Shown here one piece after another: positions 46,218 through 58,169 of a stretch of 60,000 nucleotides of DNA. A program made the position numbers and the translations under genes. Positions within the stretch are counted from its first letter, which is position 1. Each line of letters starts with the position of its first letter. The notes below the pieces were generated by a model, which did not search any database, was not told the origin of the DNA, and saw nothing but the letters and a program-made list of their open reading frames with translations. The DNA comes from Bolinopsis microptera (lineage: Eukaryota > Ctenophora > Tentaculata > Lobata > Bolinopsidae): the NCBI RefSeq assembly GCF_026151205.1, contig NC_087084.1:6009538-6069537 (forward strand), read 5' to 3'.

Positions 46218-48958
46218 GTGCTTTTCATGCAACAAGTAAAACAAATCCTTTATGTCATGTTTCCAGGGTTTGGACTGGAATTGCCTGCTTAAAGAACCTC
46301 CATCACATTACATTACATAATTTTCTGAAACATATATTACATTTACAATAAATTATGCAATATCACAACATTACAATCAACAAAATAAATTTAATCGCAG
46401 AATCTCAAATGCAAATAATCGTAAATTAAACACAAAAAACAAATTAAACATGCAATAAATGAATATACGAATGCGCATCTTTTGTCAACTTACTCCTTCA
46501 TAAAATTAATTTTTGACAAAAAAATTTTTTTAGACGTACGGTAAAATAATGGTTACTAATTTATAAGTCACAAATAATAAATCAATACAAATTAATCACA
46601 AATACTAGAATAATTAATAGATATTAGGTAACTAATATAACTGAAAAACGATATATGTCGATACAAATTACAAAATAATATTAGGTGATTGAAACATTTC
46701 AATAAATTCATCATAAATATCACTACCATATTTACCCCAAATATTTAATCTTGATTTATAAAACTTGACAAACTTGTTGCGCAAAGCAGCTAACTTAAAT
46801 CCTTGCGCAACCAATTTACCTAAAAGTTCGGTAACACAATTTTTGAAACCCTTAAGTGTCGAATTAATTCTGGCTAATCGTACTAATTGAGAAATAAATA
46901 TTCCATAAGACAAATTATTTGGAACGTTTCCATCCAAAAAAGGATAAGATATAACTTTAAAATTATAATCTTTTCTTTTATCATATAACGTCACTCTAAA
47001 CTTTCCTTGATAAATACTAATGTTTAAGTCTAGATAGCAACATTTACGAGCCGAAATATTAGTATTATTTACTATCATTTCCTTAGGATAAATATCTTCT
47101 AATACATTCTGTAATAAATTGAAATCATTAAAAACTATCAAATCATCTTGATAACGAAATGTGTCTTTTAATCTTTTTAGATTTTCTGTATCCCCTTGTT
47201 CTATCAAAAGTTTAATATATTTATATTCGTAAACATGTAAATAAACATTAGCTATTTGTGGTGCTGCATTGGTACCCATTGGTATTCCAATAACTTGTCT
47301 ATAAATTTGACCCTGATAAGTAACATAAGAATTATCAATCAAATAATTAAGACATTCCAAAAGTGTATCTTTAGAAAAATGAACTTTATTTTTACTAACA
47401 TTATCAGAGAAATAGGCCTTCTTAGTATAAAGATTAGGAATAATATAAGACTTATCTTTAAAATCAAATACTCTTTCTACAAACATACGAAGATTATCCT
47501 TCAATTGAATATGAGGAATAGATGTATATAAAGTTGAAAAATCATAAGTACTGACAGACTTTAAACCTTTCTGGGTATTATCATAACTAAGAAAATCTAA
47601 GATAGGCTCATTATTATCAATAACAAAATAATCATTTCTAACGTGAAATTTATTATCATATATAGATTTATTTTTAGCTGAGTGAAGCATAGATTTAATA
47701 CAAATGCTAAGATAGACTGATAATTGTTGTAAACTACTTCCACTACCAGACGTTATATATCTAACTCCGACTGGCTTTTTATGCTGTTTTGGTGTAATAT
47801 ATAAATAAGGTAATTTGCTATTATCTTCATCAAATTTAATACGATGTTTAAGTAAGAATGCTTTATGCTCATTAATTATATCATCTTCTGAACGATTAAC
47901 TTTAGTAAATGTATTCGATGATAATTCCTTTTCAATCATACTAATATAGAACTTTTTACAAACAATAGTAATATTATTTTTGGCTTTATCGGTAGGAACC
48001 AATACAAAATCTTTATGAAGCTCATCTAAATCTGCTAAGACTTCAACATCTGATAATACTGAATAATAGGGATATGGTTTAGCTCCTTGCAGTTGAATTT
48101 TCACTTGCTCTATGATTAGTGTTTTCCACTCTTGAAACTCTTCTATAGGTTTATGCCATAAATTAGACAATTTATCGCAATAGCTTTTGAGTGCCGTCTT
48201 TACTGATTTTAAAGCTTTTTCAGTACATGGTTTAGCTTGGTCTCTATAATTTAATCCCTTCATTAGGAGATTACGAAGTTTATCATTACTGATCATTGAT
48301 AGCTCTCCTGTAATGACATGTTTATGAGTAGGGTCTGTATAACGACTTGATGCACAATTACATTTCAATGTTTCTGAGTCAATGTTAGCTTCATTATATA
48401 CTTTTTTGTAGTTAAGTACTTTAGATCTGATTGTTGGAGGGTATTTGTAGGACAATGTAGGTTGCTGATGATACTTTGACTTGAATGGTGCAGCTTTAGT
48501 AACTTGTTCCATTTTAAATATCTTTCGAAAATCAATATACTCGACAAATTTATTAACATAATTAACTACAATAAAAGAATTTGATTTACTATTATTATTA
48601 CACGCTAAACCCATTCTTGTAAGGTAAAACCATGATAAATCTTTAACTAAGAGAATTTTATGAAATCTATATGTCGTTATACTACTATTAAAATTATTAA
48701 TATAAGATATAGCTTTAATATATACTAACTTAAGTTGTTTCTTTTTAAGATTACATAGATTAGTACGAATATCATGCATATCAATCATATTATCATCATC
48801 CAGCAAATCTTCATAAAATACATCGATATCAAATTCTTGTCTTTCACTTACTATATTACTAATGAATCTACCTCCACGTGAACGTCTATTTATTTTAACT
48901 ATATCGAACTGACTATAAATCGTTGTTTTAGAGTTCATCACAATATTGCAGGCATCTT
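46218..48958 (-). mobile_element. Reverse-transcriptase retroelement inserted in the 13-bp array
   Basis: The segment has no repeat units, while 13-bp units abut both ends. Its 3' end is at 46218 (after a stretch of about 450 bp without ORF) and its 5' end is only about 18 bp upstream of the coding ATG. The target duplication cannot be resolved in a repeat (at most AT). Element ends are therefore approximate. Confidence 0.82.
46668..48941 (-). CDS. Intact Penelope-related reverse transcriptase, 757 aa
   Basis: A single open frame from an ATG at 48941. N-terminal part has a Cys/His cluster (CNCASSRYTDPTHKHVITGE). RT motifs follow: VPTDKAKNNITIVCKKFYI, YITPKQHKKPVGVRYITSGS, STYDFSTLYTSIPH, GIPMGTNAAPQIANVYL and FRYQDDLIVFND (catalytic Asp pair), then KCCYLDLNIS and SYGIFISQLVRLARINS. 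This belongs to a widespread animal RT group with the GIPMGTN signature, related to Penelope-like RTs; no GIY-YIG endonuclease was seen at either end. Very AT-rich codon use compared with the other retroelement here at 15980. No stop or frameshift, so the copy is potentially active or recently inserted. Confidence 0.9.
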   Translation of the reverse strand: MMNSKTTIYSQFDIVKINRRSRGGRFISNIVSERQEFDIDVFYEDLLDDDNMIDMHDIRTNLCNLKKKQLKLVYIKAISYINNFNSSITTYRFHKILLVKDLSWFYLTRMGLACNNNSKSNSFIVVNYVNKFVEYIDFRKIFKMEQVTKAAPFKSKYHQQPTLSYKYPPTIRSKVLNYKKVYNEANIDSETLKCNCASSRYTDPTHKHVITGELSMISNDKLRNLLMKGLNYRDQAKPCTEKALKSVKTALKSYCDKLSNLWHKPIEEFQEWKTLIIEQVKIQLQGAKPYPYYSVLSDVEVLADLDELHKDFVLVPTDKAKNNITIVCKKFYISMIEKELSSNTFTKVNRSEDDIINEHKAFLLKHRIKFDEDNSKLPYLYITPKQHKKPVGVRYITSGSGSSLQQLSVYLSICIKSMLHSAKNKSIYDNKFHVRNDYFVIDNNEPILDFLSYDNTQKGLKSVSTYDFSTLYTSIPHIQLKDNLRMFVERVFDFKDKSYIIPNLYTKKAYFSDNVSKNKVHFSKDTLLECLNYLIDNSYVTYQGQIYRQVIGIPMGTNAAPQIANVYLHVYEYKYIKLLIEQGDTENLKRLKDTFRYQDDLIVFNDFNLLQNVLEDIYPKEMIVNNTNISARKCCYLDLNISIYQGKFRVTLYDKRKDYNFKVISYPFLDGNVPNNLSYGIFISQLVRLARINSTLKGFKNCVTELLGKLVAQGFKLAALRNKFVKFYKSRLNIWGKYGSDIYDEFIEMFQSPNIIL

Positions 48959-48959
48959 A

Positions 48960-50732
48960 CATGTAATGAGTGTATGTAATGGGTGTATGTAATGGGTGTA
49001 TGTAATGGGTGTATGTAATGGGTGTATGTAATGAGTGTATGTAATGAGTGTATGTAATGGGTGTATGTAATGAGTGTATGTAATGAGTGTATGTAATGAG
49101 TGTATGTAATGAGTGTATGTAATGAGTGTATGTAATGAGTGTATGTAATGAGTGTATGTAATGAGTTTATGTAATGAGTGTATGTAATGAGTGTATGTAA
49201 TGAGTGTATGTAATGAGTGTATGTAATGGGTTTATGTAATGGGTGTATGTAATGGGTGTATGTAATGGGTGTATGTAATGAGTGTATGTAATGAGTGTAT
49301 GTAATGGGTGTATGTAATGGGTGTATGTAATGGGTGTATGTAATGAGTGTATGTAATGAGTGTATTTAATGAGTGTATGTAATGAGTGTATGTAATGGGT
49401 GTATGTAATGGGTGTATGTAATGGGTGTATGTAATGAGTGTATGTAATGAGTGTATGTAATGAGTGTATGTAATGTGTGTATGTAATGGGTGTATGTAAT
49501 GAGTGTATGTAATGAGTGTATGTAATGAGTGTATGTAATGTGTGTATGTAATGGGTGTATGTAATGAGTGTATGTAATGAGTGTATGTAATGAGTGTATG
49601 TAATGAGTGTATGTAATGAGTGTGTGTAATGGGTGTATGTAATGGGTGTATGTAATGAGTGTATGTAATGAGTGTATGTAATGGGTGTATGTAATGGGTG
49701 TATGTAATGAGTGTATGTAATGAGTGTATGTAATGAGTGTATGTAATGGGTGTATGTAATGAGTGTATGTAATGAGTGTATGTAATGAGTGTATGTAATG
49801 AGTGTATGTAATGAGTGTATGTAATGGGTGTATGTAATGAGTGTATGTAATGAGTGTATGTAATGGGTTTATGTAATGGGTGTATTTAATGAGTGTATGT
49901 AATGAGTGTATGTAATGGGTGTATGTAATGATTGTATGTAACGAGTGTATGTAATGAGTGTATGTAATGAGTGTATGTAATGAGTGTATGTAATGGGTGT
50001 ATGTAATGGGTGTATGTAATGAGTGTATGTAATGGGTGTATGTAATGGGTGTATGTAATGGGTGTATGTAACGAGTGTATGTAATGAGTGTATGTAATGA
50101 GTGTATGTAATGAGTGTATGTAATGAGTGTATGTAATGAGTGTATGTAATGAGTGTATGTAATGAGTTTATGTAATGGGTGTATGTAATGGGTGTATGTA
50201 ATGGGTGTATGTAATGAGTGTATGTAATGAGTGTATGTAATGAGTGTATGTAATGGGTGTATGTAATGGGTGTATGTAATGGGTGTATGTAATGAGTGTA
50301 TGTAATGAGTGTATGTAATGAGTGTATGTAATGAGTGTATGTAATGAGTGTATGTAATGGGTGTATGTAATGAGTGTATGTAATGAGTGTATGTAATGAG
50401 TGTATGTAATGGGTGTATGTAATGGGTGTATGTAATGGGTGTATGTAATGAGTGTATGTAATGGGTGTATGTAATGGGTGTATGTAATGGGTGTATGTAA
50501 TGAGTGTATGTAATGAGTGTATGTAATGAGTGTATGTAATGGGTGTATGTAATGGGTGTATGTAATGGGTGTATGTAATGAGTGTATGTAATGAGTGTAT
50601 GTAATGAGTGTATGTAATGAGTGTATGTAATGAGTGTATGTAATGAGTGTATGTAATGAGTGTATGTAATGAGTGTATGTAATGAGTGTATGTAATGAGT
50701 GTATGTAATGAGTGTATGTAATGAGTGTATGA
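48960..50732. repeat. 13-bp minisatellite (array 2, main part, 1.77 kb)
   Basis: About 136 units of GAGTGTATGTAAT with GGGTGTATGTAAT variants forming higher-order blocks. Long periodic ORFs on the minus strand are artefacts. Confidence 0.97.
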
Positions 50733-51361
50733 GTGATTATTATTTGTATCCCGAATCACAAATTAAACATTTGAGTGTTGAGAAAAGACAATTTTTTTGA
50801 AAAAAGATAATTTTTGTTTAATGTTGGACGTTGGTATATTATTTTTTGCGAATTTTCTAAAATTGGATTATCTTCACTGTAACAATTTTGGCGAATTTGA
50901 ATGATTCAATGGCAGAAAAGTTACAAGCAGTTCATTTCACAACACCGATTTTGGTGTTTTGCGAACATTTTAGTAAATTTCTCGCACAAATTTATTTATT
51001 TATTACAATAAAAAGTTGCACCCATCTAACAGAAAGTGCTGCTTCATCACAAAGTTGTTTTCTGAGATACAATATAGCAATAATATGCTAGCCTTAGAGG
51101 GAACTAATTGTGTTGCTGATAATATCGAATATCTGAAGTTAAGGAATTACTAGTTCCTATTGGAATGTCCTTACCGAAATTGGTTGATATAATCTAATTA
51201 CCACCAATTAACTATCTATTAACCATCAATTAACCAATAAACCTCCCACATTCCCAGCTGCTAACCACCTCTTTATGCACACGCTGATATATTAGTTTTA
51301 GGATTTCTAGAGATAATGGAATATCCTGAATATCCTGAATATCCCACTCCATCTCCCTTAC

Positions 51362-54300
51362 CTTCACATTTGCCAGTACTCGACCACTCCCCACTAGCTT
51401 CACACGTGACCTTCTCCCGACCAATCAGCGTGAAGTCTGAAGTGCACGTGACCGTTATAACTGTGTTCTCTGTAGCGTGTCCGGGGGTGATTGTTGGGAG
51501 TGGGAGGTTGTTATCTCCGAGCATTGTACCTCTGAAGTGGATCAACCCTACTTTATTGATATTGTTGGAATTATAATATGATTCATTTAATATTAATTGA
51601 CGTATCTACCCTATTGAGGCACATGCCACCCCATCGCAGGTTTACTACTAGTACTACTACTATCACATTATCAGTGTAGAGTGTAACATTATGTGGAGTT
51701 TGTCTCATTACCATGAAATAGTATTTCTTAGTTTGATGCTCATTGTGTGTTAAACTGTTTTTAGCTGTTTACTGACGGTTCGACAATCAACAATTATTAC
51801 TAATCACTAATAACTAATAACTAATCACTAATTACTAATTAGTAATAACTAATAAGTATGAGGTACGCTTCAAACGTGTTTCTCAGTATCCCCGACTATT
51901 CTGGAAACGTGAACAAGGGATAAATTGTGAAACTTCTACCGTTTAAGAAACATAAGAGTCAAGAGAACCACTCTGAGCACTTACCACACATAGTTTTAAG
52001 ACTGTTTGCCACTTTTCCAGCTCCGCACAATTCACATGTTGTCATGCTGATTGTTCTGTACTTTCCAGCTGGGCATGAATCTGAAATTAAAGATCGTGTT
52101 AAATGTGGTATATTTCACTCTGTCAAGAATTTCAACCCAAATCGTAGAAATTTGTTCATTCCTTAGTTGTTAAATTTCCGCCTAGCTAGTAAGAACCTTA
52201 TAAGGTCATTGAACTGAGCACTTACCACAAACAGTTTTAAGAGTGTTTGCCGCTCTTCCAGGAACGCACGGTGTACAGGAAGTAGCTCCCTCAGAACTGA
52301 TGTTGTTCCCTTCACATGGTTCACATGTTGTATTGTTAGTTGCTCTGTAAGTGCCGGCTGAACATGCAGCTGAAATGAAATATTTCAGAAATTGTATAGA
52401 ATTAACCTTTTTTTCCAGTAACATAATCAAATATAAGAATAAAATATAAGAATTTTACAATATCTTGAAGGCCTTCTTTAGCAATTAAAAATATTAGGAT
52501 CAGGGGTACCACATGCTGTTTTCTCGCTGTTTGCTACTTCTCCTGTTCCACAAGGTGTACAAAGAGAATCTCCAGATCTGACAGAATTACCACCACAAAT
52601 TTCTGAAATTAAATCGAAAATCAATACACAAATTTATAGACGCTCTAGAACCAAACATGGGGGTAATCGTTCATGTAAAATTTACTTCGAATACATTCTT
52701 AATAGGCTTATTTAAAAAGTTGTTGTATCAATACTCATTATATCATACGGGGATTCCTCAAATCAGTCAAGATTATAAAAACATAAACCACTAAATACCT
52801 GCACAGAGTGGCTCATCAGTGAAACTAAACTCGGTATCCTTCTCACACGTGACCTCCTTATCCCCCACAAGTTCGTACCCTTCCTCACAACTGAGAGACA
52901 GCACTGTTGATTTAACCACTGGAAACTGCTTATCTGCTGACATTTTGATCCATGTTGTCTTCAGGCTGTCGCACTCTTCTGTCGGTGGAATCTTTAGTGT
53001 TACAGTAAACCGGAATTAAAATTGATTTTTTGTCTATTTCACTGGTTATGGATCGTACTTATATCATTGAAATTCTAGCTTTGCACAAACAGGCTACATA
53101 CTACAAGTACAAAGTAAAATTCCACCAATATACGACTGTATATGATATAAACATATTATCTAAGTTCGATTAAAATTTAAAATTTTGTGGTAAAAGATTC
53201 AATTAATCCTCGGAGCAAATCACATACAGTTTAAATGACTGTATACCTGGTTGAGGAGGAGGAGGCTGATATCCACGGAAGTAATCAGAAGCAGTGTCTC
53301 CAGCAGCAAACTTGAACATCACAGTCTCCTTGCTCCAAACTGAGTTCCAGGAGGTCACGTGACACAGGGACGAGTCTACTAAGACACTCAGCACCAACAC
53401 CTCGTTACAGTGTTAACGAGGACCTGTTTCGATGCGAGGTTAGTACCACGTGGCTATCATTTGATCACGTGGCTATCATCAGATCACGTGGCTATCATTT
53501 GATCACGTGGCTATCATCAGATCACGTGGCTATCATTTGATCACGTGGCTATCACCTAATCACGTGGCTAGCATCAGATCACGTGGCTATCATCAGACCA
53601 CGTGGCTATCATTTGATCACGTGGCTATCATCAGACCACGTGGCTATCATTTGACCACGTGGCTATCACCTAATCACGTGGCTATCATTTGAACACGTGG
53701 CTATCATCTAATCACGTGGCTATCATTTGACCACGTGGCTATCATTTGATCACGTGGCTATCATCAGATCACGTGGCTATCATTTGATCACGTGGCTATC
53801 ATCAGATCACGTGGCTATCATTTGATCACGTGGCTATCACCTGATCACGTGGCTATCATTTGATCACGTGGCTATCATCAGATCACGTGGCTATCATTTG
53901 ATCACGTGGCTATCACCAGATCACGTGGCTATCATCAGATCACGTGAATATCACCTGATCACGTGGCTATCACCAGATCACGTGGCTATCATCAGATCAC
54001 GTGGCTATCATCAGATCATGTGGCTTTCAATTGATCACATGGCTATCATTTGATCACGTGGCTATCATCTGATCAAGTGATTAAAACGCAGCTCAGGTGT
54101 CCCTTTTTTGTGGAAGTTCTGAGCTGTTATTTCTGCGTGTATGTATCTAACTTATCGAATTTATTGGATGTGACAGCTTTAAATATTACAAAGTCAAATT
54201 TAATTTGAATAAACAAACTATAACCTGGTGTTTTGGATATTCTCCATACTCTTCCCGAAACTTCTGGAAGACTGATAGGTAGGTTCACGGGGTTCTCCGT

Positions 54301-56363
54301 GCAGAAAGAGATAGAATACTGGGGAGTAGAACCAAGGAAAATTCCGATACCCCCAGAAAACATGTTGTACTGGTCGTAGAACCACAGTTCGATTGAATCC
54401 ACGCTGCCGACAGTGCTGTCAGTTTTTATCTCGAGAGGGGTTATCTGGATGTTGTGGGTCACGCGGTGGAGGGAACTTACTGCTACCCAATCTGATTGGT
54501 GTATAGTGTGTTATTTTGTTGTTGTCTTAGTTATTTATAGTTTTTATATTGACGGCGACAGTCATTTAACAGTGGTACAGAAAGATTTTGCAGTTCCTTA
54601 GGTAAAATCAAGTTATCGTCGGACTCCAAAACGTTTTTTAATTTTTATTATGTAGAGTATATTATGAGAGTCCATTTTTGTATCAGCTGCCCTACCCCTA
54701 AAGAGCAATACAATTCAAAATCACTTATTCGTTTGGTTTACACATATTATATATTTAATGATCCATTTTAAATCTCTATATCAACCTTTATCTGAGTTAG
54801 TTATAGGGTAAACTTCAACTACTAACAGTACTAAAACGTAGTGATATACTAAAATGATCTTGCTGATCATTGGTTCAAAGATACTGTTATTTCCCAAGAG
54901 AACCGTTTTAAATGCTTTCAAATATTCAAACTAGTCACGAGATGCAAGAAACTAACTCCCCCTTACCTCTCATCGAACCCCTCCCTCTCCTTTCCCCCTC
55001 ACCCCTCAAAATGGATCCACTAAAGACTGGTACAAACTTTGGCACTTGTCCAGAAATATCCTCCAAGCAACTCTAATTATTATACCTATTGGGATGCCCA
55101 ACCAATGAGAATTTATCGTTTGTGTCGCGTGTTATGTTTCTAGCCAATGAAATTGAAATTCTTAAGATTGCAACTTAATAATGTTCTTGTTCTATAGTTT
55201 TTAATGAGTATCATTAAATACTTAAAGCTAGTTAGTAGATAAGTTTATTGGAAGTGTAGGGATTGGTTGGCCTGCTTCTAAAGTAACATTATTACCGATC
55301 GCGAATTCAACACCACAAGTACTACCTAGTAATATACCGTTATCAATATCATCAAGAAGAATCACATTTAGACCAGCAAAATTACCAAGATTCGCGGCAA
55401 AAATTAAGAAACCTACCCCAACCTACAGTTATATTTGCAGTGCAATGTTGCAAATTATTTGAATTATCAAGTTCAGAAATCATACAATTATTGCTATCTG
55501 GTTAGCCTGCATATTTGTCTTTAACATCTTTAACAACATTAATACTTCCATACTTAACGTTGAAACATTTGAGATAATATTGTTGACGCAATATATCCAA
55601 TAAGCTAATAAACCTGATAAAAGATCTTGGCAGCATCCACAGTTTCCACATCCTGGTGTATTTTCATTGCTTCCTCCTGTCCATCGTCCACCCACCAGCC
55701 TAAATTATATTCATCCCATCAACTATTTTATTTATTTAAACGGGAATCGTTAATTATATTCTCTATTCACAGATTAGAGATACTGTTGGACGCTCAGAGA
55801 ATAAGGACTTCATTAAATAAATTAAATATACATATTTATATTTAATATGTACATTAAATACATTCCTTCTGTAACATCCCCAATATTTGCATTCATTTTC
55901 AGTTGTGAAATCATTATTGCTATACGTCTGATCTTCAATCTAGGTTCAAGAACTTAAGAAGGAATGTTTGGCTTGTTGCCACGTGACCTGTACATGACCT
56001 GTACGTGACCTGTACGTGACCTGTACGTGACCTGAATGTCTGACCTGTTGCACGCTGCAGCTTTGTCAGCGCCATTATCTGTCCGCCATTTATTGTCCGC
56101 ATCAGTCCAGCCGTGACAAACCCATTCTTCTGATTCCTCACTGCCTTCTTCTGAAATACGGTGCTGATGGTCATGAAATTCGTGTCGGCTGAATATATTT
56201 GCTCAGACGAATACGGATGTGGTTTACTGATTTTAATGAATACTGTTAAAACGCATCGTACGAAATAAATATTAGTTGAGTACTTTGCGGTAAAAAGTCA
56301 CTTACCACAGAGAGCTAGCGAAGGGACAATTATCGAAAAGAACGCTAGCCGAAGCATTGACAT
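51362..56363 (-). CDS. Secreted/surface protein with FA-like, sushi and ephrin-receptor-like Cys modules
   Basis: Exons seen: 56363-56306 (signal peptide MSMLRLAFFSIIVPSLALC), 56150-56045, 55699-55614, 54491 to about 54160, about 53415-53247, 52991-52801, 52602-52510, 52369-52226, 52080-51985 and 51529-51362. The first four junctions agree in phase. The FA-like domain is at 54491-53247 (FYDQYNMFSGGIGIFLGSTP, ending DTASDYFRG), as in the receptor gene at 4878. Then come a sushi/CCP domain (CEEGYELVGDKEVTCEKDTE), three ephrin-receptor-like Cys modules each on a phase 1-1 exon (ACSAGTYRATNNTTCEPCEG; CPAGKYR...CELCGAGK), and a second sushi domain (VTCTSDFTLIGREKVTCEAS). A further phase-compatible exon may lie at 55412-55296. 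The FA-to-sushi junction is not resolved in phase. No transmembrane or stop exon was found leftward, so the 3' end is missing or lost near the 13-bp array. Confidence 0.72.
53450..54075. repeat. 19-bp intronic minisatellite with CACGTG, about 32 copies
   Basis: Unit CACGTGGCTATCATTTGAT with CATCAGAT and CACCTGAT variants. Each carries the E-box palindrome CACGTG. It sits in the intron between the two FA-domain exons of the minus-strand gene. 19-residue periodic ORFs are artefacts. Confidence 0.95.
55985..56035. repeat. Short 11-bp tandem repeat
   Basis: Four units of CGTGACCTGTA directly inside the intron donor side of exon 56150-56045. Confidence 0.85.
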
Positions 56364-57161
56364 TCTCTGATTTTCTGCTTGAATGTAGGGTCAAGACATT
56401 CAGAATAAAATAATCAATAATCATAATGTGCCACAAACCACAGCCATAATCAAGTAGTTTTCTGTTCTATCTTTTTCAAGCGCTAGGAACTTGTCACAGG
56501 TCCCTGGTCCATGAGATTCAGAGCAGGTCTAAATACGAACCATTAAAACTACGAAAATTAATACGGAACAAGTTAATATGGCCGCCAAAATTTGATATCA
56601 AAGAGCATTCTTATTTAGCAATCAGTTGCTTAAACGAATCTTATCATTCGAATGGTAGACCTCAGTTGTTTGATGGTTTTATGGGGATTAAGAGGGAGAA
56701 ACTAAAGGAAATTGGAAATACTTGGAGAGGAGTAGGTCCCCCTAATTTGATAATTAGGGGAACGTTGACGCTTCTTTTGTTGTTTATAGTCTGGACCATC
56801 AACAATTACAAAAGAAGCAGGATCAATTACTTAATTTAGCAATTAAAACTAGTTAAATAACTAATACATCGTACAGTAACAATGGTTGTGATTACCATGC
56901 CTTAGTTCAGTAACAATGGGCGTGAGTTCAGTGTAACAATGGCGATTAGAGAAACTTTGATTTCTAACAATTCCATTGTAGAGCCTTCAGCCTCTGGTGG
57001 AAATAAAATTAATAAAACATCGACACAGGAAATCAAGCAAACCCACGTTCCTATCCCCCAAGAACTGATAACAGTGACGAATGTTCCTAATTGCCCATAA
57101 AATTAAAACTTTTGTGCTAAAATTACCCTAATTTTACAATGACGTCACGTGTGTGTTTCAG
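56364..57161. other. No gene seen (upstream region of the minus-strand gene)
   Basis: Would contain the promoter of the minus-strand secreted protein gene (starts 56363) if the first exon call is right. A short inverted pair flanks 56735-56820 (CTTCTTTTGTTG against CAAAAGAAGC). No TATA element stands out. Confidence 0.45.
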
Positions 57162-57943
57162 GAACGAGAACATGCTGATTGTACACGTTCCAGACGACCC
57201 AGTCATGATCAACAAGAAGTATCCGCTGAAAAAGGAGAAGTCTGTTGACGGCTTGGTTAAAAAGATCAAGAAGCTATCTACTTCATCCGTCATATCAGGT
57301 ATACAGTGTCACGTGACTTTACACGTTACTTCACACGTTACTTTACATTTAGGTGATGATCTACGCAGCGCCATGAATTTAAAAAAGAATCTAATGGCAT
57401 TTTTATGAATGTTCGATACGATTAATTTTGATTGATTTATTGATTTATTTAGCCACTCCACGGTTCTATCCTTGTACTATTTCAGAAAGTGAGCTGCTGC
57501 TGGTCTACAAAGATCTGACAGACATTGTCCTGTTTGACCAAGTGTTGGACGATGAGCTAGCCAAGGTGGTGAACACCTTCCCTTTTGTGCAGTTTGTCCA
57601 GGTCTCCTCTCCCGAGTTCAAACACAAACTCCTCCGGGAACTCGTAGGTTCGTTCCATTATACATTATATATTTTACATTGTATATTGTATATTGTACAT
57701 TGTACATTGTACATTATACATTGTACATTGTATATTTTACACTGTATATTGTACATTGTACATTGTACATTGTACATTGTTCATTGTACATTGTACATTG
57801 TTCATTGTACATTGTACATTGTACATTGTAATGAGATATAATTACTTCTTTAAACTTATATTACAGTTTTTTGTTTATTTGAAATACATAGTTTGTATGT
57901 TTGGTGTGGATACAAAAATTGTGGACCTGATCTTTGATAAAGG
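57162..57943 (+). CDS. Thioredoxin-fold protein, three later exons
   Basis: Exons 57162-57298, 57453-57643 and 57867 to about 57943 join in phase. The first starts in phase 2 and encodes NENMLIVHVPDDPVMINKKY followed by a Lys-rich helix; the second has LLLVYKDLTDIVLFDQVLDD and FPFVQFVQVSSPEFKHKLLR; the third has YLKYIVCMFGVDTKIVDLIF. The alternating beta and amphipathic segments resemble redox-inactive thioredoxin repeats. Phase and style fit the exon ending at 26401, so this may be the same gene. The donor at 57643 (CTC then GTAGGT) was chosen because the next exon needs phase 0. The gene probably continues beyond 57943; no further exon was found. Confidence 0.5.
57655..57832. repeat. TACATTGTA-type microsatellite in an intron
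   Basis: Irregular 9-bp units of TACATTGTA with TATATTGTA and TTCATTGTA variants, strongly palindromic (TGTACA). The same motif reappears at about 59250-59288. Confidence 0.93.
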
Positions 57944-58169
57944 GTATGTAATCGTACTTATTTGTCATCATGGATTAAAGGTCGACATGGAGGCGGTATT
58001 TTTAAAGTACCAGCAATAAGCCTAGACTCTCGTGATATGGAGCTTGTCGCATAAACCTTTTGTTATCAAATTAAGATGAGTTCATTGTAAATATTTGGAT
58101 AAGATATGTACAATAAGATCTTGTAGTTGATAAATATCATGCACTCCATAAAATCATCTCCCGTGTCAC

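Larger units (their letters stand above)
41790..51240. repeat. Tandem segmental duplication built on a 13-bp array (X-array-Y, twice)
   Basis: Left flank X (41790-42170) matches 45250-45655, and right flank Y (44715-45245) matches 50727-51240, with array in between each time. Landmarks: ATCTCGCTGAAGTATTTCCT and CCCCCTGATTCTAATGAGTG in X; TTTGTTTAATGTTGGACGTT and ATACAATATAGCAATAATAT in Y. Copy 1 spans 41790-45245 and copy 2 45250-51240. Each array has a different transposon inside. Confidence 0.88.

Noticed and set aside
46668-48941. Group II intron maturase or mitochondrial insertion (because of AT-rich codons)
   Set aside because: RT motifs match the animal Penelope-related GIPMGTN group, and no maturase domain or group II RNA end was visible.
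48960-50732. Telomeric repeat
   Set aside because: GAGTGTATGTAAT does not resemble TTAGGG-type telomeres and is internal, with unique genes on both sides.
49869-50759. 296-residue Thr/His/Tyr periodic ORF
   Set aside because: Pure translation of the 13-bp minisatellite.
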